The position numbers and the translations under genes are program-made. A stretch of 57,780 bases of DNA from Candidatus Poribacteria bacterium (lineage in GTDB: Bacteria; Poribacteria; WGA-4E; WGA-3G): assembly GCA_026706025.1 (NCBI GenBank), contig JAPOZO010000099.1, forward strand, positions 1 to 57,780, read 5' to 3'. How positions within the stretch are numbered: the stretch's first letter is position 1; each line of letters begins with the position of its first letter. Under the pieces are notes generated by a model. It was not told the DNA's origin. It did not search any database and saw nothing but the letters and a program-made list of their open reading frames with translations. This document shows, one piece after another, positions 50,473 through 56,876 of this stretch.

Positions 50473-50528
50473 TCGTCTCAATATATAGTGACGCGGGTTC
50501 GGGCAAAAAGGTGGCATAATTCAGAAAA
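50473..50528 (-). promoter_or_regulatory. ECF-type promoter repeat, copy 2
   Basis: Fifty-six bases match the sigma gene promoter at 47155-47210 at 53 positions, with ACC at 50510-50512 and CGTC at 50490-50493 separated by 16. It lies downstream of the WD40 gene stop and upstream of the permease genes, reading toward them. The gap 50300-50665 holds this site, copy 3 and no gene. Confidence 0.7.
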
Positions 50529-50665
50529 ACATTTTTTAACGCCATCCTGTCAAATCCCATACTTTAACTTGCCAGCAAGGCGTTTTCATAAATCCTGATA
50601 TGTTAAGATTGTTGATGAATTTCACGAGAGGATGTTCTAAAATAAAGAGGAAAGTAGCGAGACAA

Positions 50666-52549
50666 CTAACGTATTTTCCACAGAAGAATCGTGCCATCGT
50701 CGCTGCTACTGGCGAGCATGTTTCTATCGGGAGAGAATGCTACAGAAGTAACACCTTCTGTATGTCCTGAGAATGTGGCAAGGTGTGTTCCTGTTTTCGC
50801 GTCCCACAATCGCACTGTTTTGTCCTCACTGCCAGTCGCTATTTTGGTGCCATCATGAGAATATGCTATGGAACGGATAACACTTGTATGCCCTGAGAAT
50901 GTAGCGATGTGCTTTCCGGTGCTCACGTCCCATAACCACACTGCGTGGTTGTTGGCACTGGAAATGCCAGTAGCGAGCGTTTCTGCATCCGGCGAATAGG
51001 CTATCGACAGGACCACACCTTGAAATTTAGGGAAAGTCGCAATGTGTTTGCCTGTCTGTGGGTCCCACAACCGAACTGTTGCGTCGGCACTCGCAGTTGC
51101 GAGGGTCGTCCCATCCGGGGCATACGCTATAGACAGGACTGAACTCGTATGCCCAGTGAGTGTGGCGATGCGTTTTCCAGATTGTGCGTCCCACAGGCGC
51201 GCTGTCTTGTCCCGGCTGGCGGTTGCAAGCGTGCGCGCAATCGGAGAAAATGCAACAGAATAGATAAAGCTCGTATGTCCTGTGAGTGTGGTAACGTGTT
51301 CCCAAGTTTGTGCGTTCGATAACCGCAACTTTCCATCTCTACCACCCGTAGCAATTATTTTGCCATTCGGAGAATATGCCACAGCAAAGACATCACGCAC
51401 ATGCTCCGAAAGCGTGGTTTTGTGCGCGCCTGTGCGTGCGTCCCAGAGTTGTGATGTCCCTCTGCCTGCAGTGAAACCACCGCTGGCAATAGTTCCACCG
51501 TCCGGTGAATACGCTATGGCGGATATTGACCGCGTATGCCCTGAGAACGTCGCAATGTGTTTTCCTGTTTTTGCGTTCCATAACCGGACTGTGTCGTCTG
51601 CACTTGCGGTAGCGATCATTTTGCCATCAGGGGAATATACGATGGAATGGACAACAGCCGTGTGTCCTCTCAGTGCAGCTTTGTGCCGTCCAGAGTATGC
51701 GCTCCACAACCGCGCCGTACCGTCCCAATTTCCAGTAGCGAGCGTTTTGCCATCAGGGGAATACACGACAGCACGGAACCCATCTGTGGGCCGTCTCAGT
51801 GTTTTTTTACGTTGCCCAGTCATCGCGTCCCACAACCGTACTGTTTTGTCATTACTGCCAGTCGCAAGCGTTTTGCCATCAGGGGAATACGCTACAGCAT
51901 CAATACGGCTCGTGTGCTCTGTTAGTGTGGTTTTGAGTTTTCCAGTTTGGGTATCCCACAAACAGGCAGTATTGTCCCGACTGCCAGTCGCAAGCGTTTT
52001 GCCATCGGGCGAAAATGTTACAGACATGACATGACCCGAATGCCCTGAAAGTGTGGTTTTGTGCTGTCCTGTGTGTGCGTCCCATAAGCGTGCTGTGTTG
52101 TCCCAACTGCCAGTCGCAAGCGTTTTGCCATCAGGGGAATACGCGAGAGAATAGATAGCATTCGTATGTCCTTGAAGCGTCGTTTGGCGTTCCCCCGTGA
52201 CGGCATTCCACAGGTTCACTGTTCCATCGTTGCTGCTACTCGCCGCGATTGTGCTGGCATCTGGAGAATATGCTATAGATAGGATTCGCTGCGTGTGACC
52301 AGCAATCAAATCAAGTTCTTTTTCTTTGTCGGGACGTACATCGTAGATCCAAATCCCGATAGCACTACCAACCGCAAGCCGTGTACCGTCTGGTGAGAAC
52401 GCGATATTTACGCCTTTGCTACCTTTACTAAGACGCATTGTCGCTCCATCGGGTAAACTCCATTTTGTATAATCTTGAGCGGTTGCGCTTGGCAGCAAGA
52501 GGAGAAAAGTTAAAAGTAGGGTGATGAGGTATAGGCGTGTCGTTTTCAT
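50666..52549 (-). CDS. Secreted 14-repeat WD40 protein
   Basis: A 627-residue protein started at the ATG at 52549 (a TTG directly before it is less likely). A signal peptide (LYLITLLLTFLLLLPSATA) is followed by DYTKWSLPDGATMRLSKG and 14 WD40 repeats (for example HTNAIYSLAYSPDGKTLATG and TVRLWDAMTG), enough for two seven-bladed propellers. It ends directly after the last repeat without dockerin. The WD40 part resembles that of the sigma fusion closely (both have SAIGIWIYDVR). The protein is therefore the exported counterpart of the cytoplasmic sigma-linked propellers, in a cluster with two permeases. Its ligand is unknown. Confidence 0.88.
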   Translation of the reverse strand: MKTTRLYLITLLLTFLLLLPSATAQDYTKWSLPDGATMRLSKGSKGVNIAFSPDGTRLAVGSAIGIWIYDVRPDKEKELDLIAGHTQRILSIAYSPDASTIAASSSNDGTVNLWNAVTGERQTTLQGHTNAIYSLAYSPDGKTLATGSWDNTARLWDAHTGQHKTTLSGHSGHVMSVTFSPDGKTLATGSRDNTACLWDTQTGKLKTTLTEHTSRIDAVAYSPDGKTLATGSNDKTVRLWDAMTGQRKKTLRRPTDGFRAVVYSPDGKTLATGNWDGTARLWSAYSGRHKAALRGHTAVVHSIVYSPDGKMIATASADDTVRLWNAKTGKHIATFSGHTRSISAIAYSPDGGTIASGGFTAGRGTSQLWDARTGAHKTTLSEHVRDVFAVAYSPNGKIIATGGRDGKLRLSNAQTWEHVTTLTGHTSFIYSVAFSPIARTLATASRDKTARLWDAQSGKRIATLTGHTSSVLSIAYAPDGTTLATASADATVRLWDPQTGKHIATFPKFQGVVLSIAYSPDAETLATGISSANNHAVWLWDVSTGKHIATFSGHTSVIRSIAYSHDGTKIATGSEDKTVRLWDAKTGTHLATFSGHTEGVTSVAFSPDRNMLASSSDDGTILLWKIR

Positions 52550-52845
52550 CAAAAGTTGCTATGAAATTTTGTGTATAGGGGTCAGTTATCAGTTTTTGGT
52601 TGTCAGTTATCAGTAGTTAGTATGCAGCTGAGACAAAGGTTGCCTCTATTAAGCTGAAATAGAAATGATAAATGTTTTTCCGAAATAATGATATTTTTAG
52701 ATAGCCATAACTCCTGACCGTGTCTCGGTTCAACGCGAATATCATAACGGAGTCATGATAGGATCATAGTGCCTTGTTCGTTTGATATTTTGTGTTGAAG
52801 TTTCCGATGCGATCTGCGGTAAAAAAGTTACCAATCTGGTTAGAA

Positions 52846-52863
52846 AGTTACCAAATGGTAACT
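52846..52863. promoter_or_regulatory. Perfect GTTACC palindrome (possible operator)
   Basis: AGTTACCAAATGGTAACT has 7-base arms around a 4-base centre. A half site GTTACC lies 19 bases before it (52827-52832), and another palindrome of the same core, TTACCATGGTAA, lies at 52962-52973. Function as a binding site is inferred. Confidence 0.45.
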
Positions 52864-53221
52864 TTTTCTACTTTTTTGTAATTTTGAGAATTAGGTCGTA
52901 AACATAGTTTCTGTAAGGGTTTAGAGGCGTTTTTTGTGGTTGTCCCGTTCTCAGAAAAAAGTTACCATGGTAAAGTAAGGTTTTTGATAAGTGTTGATCT
53001 ATTTTCAGATTTTTGTGTAAGGATTTTGCCATATCATTCTTTAGGCAAAATTATCGAAAGCAGTCGGTATTCCGTTGTTAACTGTCTTTTTCATGTAATT
53101 TGGAATTTACGCCATCGATTAAAAATGGGTTATACTTTGTAGTTATGACAAGCATCACTCTTTCGCAAGATGGTGAAACGCGTCTGATAGGGTTCTGATT
53201 TCATGAAAATTACCTTAAAAA

Positions 53222-53239
53222 TGTTACACCAGTGTAACA
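53222..53239. promoter_or_regulatory. GTTACAC palindrome (possible operator)
   Basis: TGTTACACCAGTGTAACA has 8-base perfect arms around a CA centre. It resembles the GTTACC palindromes 260-370 bases away. A further half-site AGTGTAAC lies at about 53336. Confidence 0.45.
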
Positions 53240-53530
53240 TTTGGTGTATAGTGGTTATCGTGTAGAACCCAGTTGTTGTAAGGGTTTATAGGCGTTTTTG
53301 TGCTGAGTCTCCATTGTGAAAAAAAAAAAGCAGAAGTGTAACTTTTTGGATATTGACTTTCAATTGTTCTCACGGGTTGCTTGATTGTTAGTTTTTTAGA
53401 TTGCTAACATAACATGCTATAAGCATAACATATATAAAGGGAAAAGTCAAATAAACATGCCGCCCTTACAGGGCTTATATCTTTTTTCGCCAAATGCGGC
53501 TATAGACATACCGTCCCCTACGGGACTGAA

Positions 53531-53579
53531 GAGGTATTTGAAGTCTTCAAGGTTTCCGCGTAGAATCCGGTTCGGTTGA
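53531..53579 (+). repeat. Flanking direct repeat, left copy
   Basis: GAGGTATTTGAAGTC, then TCAAGGTTT, then TAGAATCCGG and CGGTTG; this aligns with 54424-54470 with few differences. The two copies flank the GH108-like gene. Confidence 0.6.
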
Positions 53580-53608
53580 AAAAAAATCAAGAAATTCCTA
53601 TAGGGTTT

Positions 53609-53624
53609 CCGCCCCTACAGGGCT
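53609..53624. repeat. CCGCCC-type mini-hairpin (one of three)
   Basis: CCGCCCCTACAGGGCT here, CCGCCCTTACAGGGCT at 53460-53475 and CCGTCCCCTACGGGACT at 53511-53527 share one design: a C-run, TAC and a matching G-run. Similar small palindromes occur in many environmental genomes as dispersed repeats. Confidence 0.6.
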
Positions 53625-53711
53625 AAAAAAACGGTGTCCCCACGTCCTTTTAGGTTTTACTATAGAGGATTTTATCGTCTATTCCCCATCATGTGCGGCA
53701 TTATAAATCAA

Positions 53712-54389
53712 CTATTTTTTCCCCGTCAAAACGGGTTGCATGTAGATTTTTAAATCGTCCGAGCGTTTGAGCCATTTCTGGAGGTGGGTGGTGTACTTCT
53801 CTGGATTCTCTTTTGCCAGCGATTGGAAAACGGCACGTTTTTGTCTATCAAATTGGAGGAATACCTCCCACGCGTGGTATGGGTCCTGAGAACGTTTTGC
53901 TTCAAAATCGCCATTGAACGCTCTAACGGCATCCGCGGTGCCCATTCCCCATTGCCCGTCCGCTTCAACATCTACGAGTTTCTGGACCTCTTTTACCGCT
54001 TCTCTGCCGACCAGTGTAACGAAATCGGCATAGATCAGTTGGAGTGCGGGGTGAATGTCCCAGACGTGCCACCTTCTTTGGAGCGTGTCATAGTAGTAGC
54101 GTTTGATGATGGTAATATCGACTTTTGGATCCTTGAGCGGATTGAGTTTGGGGTCACCCGGAAGTTCTCGAACATATCTCGGCAGGTGGCGGATATCGCC
54201 CTGTTTGCTGCGCCATATCTCCCACTTTTTCTGGGTGATACCGGCATAATTGTTGGCATCGTTGACACTCTCATCGTGTGCGATAATGAACACGAGGGCG
54301 TGATCGTGGTCAATTGGCACACCGTTGTAACTGGTCAATATAGCGTAAACCGCAAAAACGGAGCAGACAGCGATAATCGGTTTAAGCAT
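53712..54389 (-). CDS. GH108-like (zliS/TtsA-type) lysozyme or endolysin-like exported protein
   Basis: A 225-residue protein started at the ATG at 54389, behind AGGAG seven bases upstream. The N-terminal MLKPIIAVCSVFAVYAIL is a signal or anchor helix. HDESVNDANNYAGITQKKWEIW resembles the GH108 start (E-x-x-x-x-x-D-x-x-x-x-G-I-T) with the likely catalytic Glu. The middle IYADFVTLVGREAVKEVQKLV and DGQWGMGTADAVRAFN match the peptidoglycan-binding end of that family. It would cleave cell-wall glycan strands. The gene sits between two near-identical direct repeats and is not linked to phage genes. I am fairly but not fully sure of the family. Confidence 0.6.
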   Translation of the reverse strand: MLKPIIAVCSVFAVYAILTSYNGVPIDHDHALVFIIAHDESVNDANNYAGITQKKWEIWRSKQGDIRHLPRYVRELPGDPKLNPLKDPKVDITIIKRYYYDTLQRRWHVWDIHPALQLIYADFVTLVGREAVKEVQKLVDVEADGQWGMGTADAVRAFNGDFEAKRSQDPYHAWEVFLQFDRQKRAVFQSLAKENPEKYTTHLQKWLKRSDDLKIYMQPVLTGKK

Positions 54390-54423
54390 TTTCGTTCTCC
54401 TAATCGTTCTTATAGGATTCAAG

Positions 54424-54470
54424 AGAGGTTTGAAGTATCCAAGGTTTTTGTGTAAAATCCGATGCGGTTG
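54424..54470 (+). repeat. Flanking direct repeat, right copy
   Basis: GAGGTTTGAAGTA, then CCAAGGTTT, then TAAAATCCGA and GCGGTTG; it aligns with 53531-53579 in the same orientation. The gene between lies on the minus strand. Confidence 0.6.
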
Positions 54471-54480
54471 GGAATGCAGA

Positions 54481-54507
54481 TCGCATTTGGGCGTGTACGC
54501 CGCAAAA
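54481..54507. repeat. 27-bp dispersed repeat, copy 2
   Basis: Identical to 11602-11628 over 27 bases, core TTTGGGCGTGTACGCCG. It lies 24 bases beyond the mutL stop codon and directly after the right flanking repeat of the GH108-like gene. Confidence 0.75.
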
Positions 54508-54530
54508 CCGCACCTACCGGACCTGGGGAG

Positions 54531-56447
54531 TTACCGATGGAAACGGCGTTCCAATTCGTCGCGTCCCATTTCGACGATGATTGGCCGGGAGTGCGGACAA
54601 TTGAACGGGAGTTTCGCCTGGGATAACTCCTTGATGAGGTTCATCATCTCCTTGGTATCCAACGTATCCCCGGCTTTGACAGCGGATTTGCATGCGAGCG
54701 TTATCAAAGCGTTATCAATGGCTTCTGGGAGTTGCACCTCGGTATGCGGTGCTTCCGGGAGTTTGTCGAGTAGGTCGGTGACTGTCTGCGCGGCGGCACG
54801 GGTTGGTAGCGGCGATGGAATCGCCCGAATCAGGATTGTGTTTCCTCCAAACTCTTCCAGATCAAAACCGAGTTTCTCGAAAATATCACCGTGGATTTTC
54901 AAGGCACTGAGTTGCTGCGGTGTGGCTTCAAGCGTAACCGGCAGTAGCAACCCCTGTACGGGAATCCCGTCGGCTTGCATCTGGTTAACGAAGCGTTCAT
55001 AAAGCACACGCTCGGCAGCAACATGCTGGTCGATGAAGAAGATTTTGTCTTCCGCCTCAGCGACGATATACGTTTTAAAGAGATTCGTCTTGAGTTGGAC
55101 ATTCTCAAAGTCGAGTAGGCTGAGGTTTACGCCATCAGGGATCTCCTGCTGCGGGGGTTGTACGACGATTTCAGTCGGCGTGGCTGGGGCTTGCGCTTCC
55201 GAAGTGTCAACGGTTTCCGGTACTTGTTCGGTGTCCTCTGTTTCCTGTGTCGGGACCTGTGGGACGTGCGTCCGCTGTGTTGGTGCTATAGGCGTTGTGG
55301 CGCGTTGCCGCTGCCCAGTACCCGGTGTGTGGCGCCCCTTCCCAGTAACGGGTGGGGACCCCGGCGTGGAAACCCGTTGAGATAGACCGGTATCGCGGGT
55401 TTCGGTGTCTTCCTCGGATTGCGTCGGTTCAACGGGTGTCTCGATTTTGGGGATGTACTTCGCTTTATGGACAGCGTTGCGGAGTATTCGGACGATGCCG
55501 CTATAAATCGTCCGTTCGTTGCGAAACCGCACCTCAATTTTGGCGGGATGCACATTGACATCAACTGTCTCTGGTTCTAATGTGAGGAAAAGCAGTGCGA
55601 CCGGCTGCCGTCCCTTGGCTACCATAGCGTCGAGTGCCTCTGTGAGTGCGGCACCGATAATCCGACTGCGGATGGGTCGCTGATTGAGAAAAAAGAGTTG
55701 ATATTCTCGGTTCGGTTTCGTAAACTCCGGCTTTCCGAGCAATCCGTATACCTTCAGATCAGGCAAATCCTCTGTGAATTCAATAAGATTCTCAGCGAAC
55801 TCCTTGCCGTAGAGCAGACGTACCCGCTCCAGATGTGAATCGCAGGCACGGACATCAAGCATTGATCTGCCGTTATGCGTCAGCGAAAAATGGATGTTTG
55901 GATGCGCGAGTGCCGCCCATGTCACCTGATTCGTGACGTGGTTCATCTCGGTGGTATCGGTTTTGAGGAATTTCAGACGTGCGGGAACGTTGTAAAAGAG
56001 GTTGTTAATCGACATGTGCGTGCCGGGAGAGCATCCACTCTCTTGTACGGAACGGAAGACCCCACCATCAACGCTAACTTTCGTCCCCTCAAGTGCGTCG
56101 GCGGTGCGGGTGAGGAGTTCAAATTGTGAGACCGAGGCGATACTTGCCAACGCCTCGCCACGGAACCCAAACGTTTGAATACATTCGAGGTCTTCAATGC
56201 GGTCTACTTTACTCGTCGCGTGGCGTTCTAAGGCGAGCAGCGCGTCCTCGCGTTCCATGCCGACTCCGTTATCAGAGACATGGATGAGGCGTTTGCCGCC
56301 AGCACGGATTTCGACGCGGATGGAGGTGCTTCCTGCGTCCACAGCGTTCTCGATCAGCTCTTTGACGACTGAAGCGGGACGTTCAACGACTTCGCCAGCG
56401 GCGATCTTATTGGCAACATCTGCAGAGAGTATCTTAATCTTTCCCAT
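54531..56447 (-). CDS. mutL: DNA mismatch repair protein MutL
   Basis: A 638-residue mismatch-repair ATPase and matchmaker. The GHKL ATPase motifs are complete: ELIENAVDAGST, VSDNGVGMERED and TFGFRGEALASIASVS. The N-terminal half ends with VDVNVHPAKIEVRF. A Pro/Thr/Gln-rich linker (residues of about 345-425) separates it from the C-terminal domain with DQHVAAERVLYERF, ACKSAVKAGD and a late FNCPHSRP. DQH-V-x2-E-x4-E differs from the endonuclease motif DQHA(x)2E(x)4E only at the Ala, so it is probably an endonuclease-type MutL. The start codon is directly preceded by a family B hairpin repeat. MutS is not in the window. Confidence 0.95.
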   Translation of the reverse strand: MGKIKILSADVANKIAAGEVVERPASVVKELIENAVDAGSTSIRVEIRAGGKRLIHVSDNGVGMEREDALLALERHATSKVDRIEDLECIQTFGFRGEALASIASVSQFELLTRTADALEGTKVSVDGGVFRSVQESGCSPGTHMSINNLFYNVPARLKFLKTDTTEMNHVTNQVTWAALAHPNIHFSLTHNGRSMLDVRACDSHLERVRLLYGKEFAENLIEFTEDLPDLKVYGLLGKPEFTKPNREYQLFFLNQRPIRSRIIGAALTEALDAMVAKGRQPVALLFLTLEPETVDVNVHPAKIEVRFRNERTIYSGIVRILRNAVHKAKYIPKIETPVEPTQSEEDTETRDTGLSQRVSTPGSPPVTGKGRHTPGTGQRQRATTPIAPTQRTHVPQVPTQETEDTEQVPETVDTSEAQAPATPTEIVVQPPQQEIPDGVNLSLLDFENVQLKTNLFKTYIVAEAEDKIFFIDQHVAAERVLYERFVNQMQADGIPVQGLLLPVTLEATPQQLSALKIHGDIFEKLGFDLEEFGGNTILIRAIPSPLPTRAAAQTVTDLLDKLPEAPHTEVQLPEAIDNALITLACKSAVKAGDTLDTKEMMNLIKELSQAKLPFNCPHSRPIIVEMGRDELERRFHR

Positions 56448-56449
56448 AT

Positions 56450-56500
56450 TTTTAACGATTGGGTTTCTGCTCCGATTTGTCCGATGTCCAAATCGGGTTA
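56450..56500 (+). repeat. Family B hairpin repeat at the mutL start codon
   Basis: TTTTTAACGATTGGGTTTCTG, stem CCGATTTG (56472-56479), loop TCCGATGTC (56480-56488), stem CAAATCGG (56489-56496), then GTTA. In the mutL transcript this hairpin lies about 25 bases before the ATG. The mutL ribosome site is not clear. Confidence 0.75.
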
Positions 56501-56611
56501 TCGCCTAAATCTATCTCCATTTGGAGAAATTGCGTTTTTTATCTTTCGCAATTCGACGATAACGAACTTCTAACCCTGCTCCATATTTATTGCACGTTTT
56601 AGAACAAGCGC

Positions 56612-56845
56612 GTAGGTTGGGTTGAACGGAACCTTACTAACAAACCACACAAGGTAGATGATTTTCAAGTTCATCGGAAAACCTGAAATCACCAAAACAT
56701 GAGTGAAACCCAACGCATTAGCACATCAATAGCACTTGGCTTGTTGGGTTTCGCTATCTATATTTCTATCAACATGAGATTGAAAAATAGCATCATCCGT
56801 ATAAATAAGGCGACTCTTTGTCTTTTATCGCTCAACCCAACCTAC
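56612..56845. repeat. Element bounded by GTAGGTTGGGTTGA inverted repeats
   Basis: GTAGGTTGGGTTGAAC (56612-56627) and CTCAACCCAACCTAC (56831-56845) are inverted ends, and inside them GTGAAACCCAAC (56703-56714) and GTTGGGTTTCGC (56743-56754) form a second inverted pair. The 429-base gap 56448-56876 contains this element, the family B repeat and no gene; a 78-codon reading frame across it is not credible. Confidence 0.65.
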
Positions 56846-56876
56846 AGTTACATCCTTCTTATTTTTATTATTGAAC

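Larger units (their letters stand above)
52550..53711. other. 1.2-kb AT-rich spacer with palindromes and repeated phrases, no gene
   Basis: I find no credible gene here. It contains operator-like palindromes AGTTACCAAATGGTAACT (52846-52863), TTACCATGGTAA (52962-52973) and TGTTACACCAGTGTAACA (53222-53239), a half-site GTTACC at 52827, and a twice-used phrase TGTAAGGGTTTA-x-AGGCGT (52912 and 53277). Three short hairpins with CCGCCC-TTACA-GGGC type sequence lie at 53460-53475, 53511-53527 and 53609-53624. Short tandem phrases CAGTTATCAG lie at 52578-52620. Confidence 0.7.

Noticed and set aside
52570-52725. ECF-type promoter before the secreted WD40 gene (GCAACCTTTG near 52636 on the minus strand)
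   Set aside because: The -35-like part is present but no CGTC is found at 16-17 bases, so I do not include it with the three clear sites.
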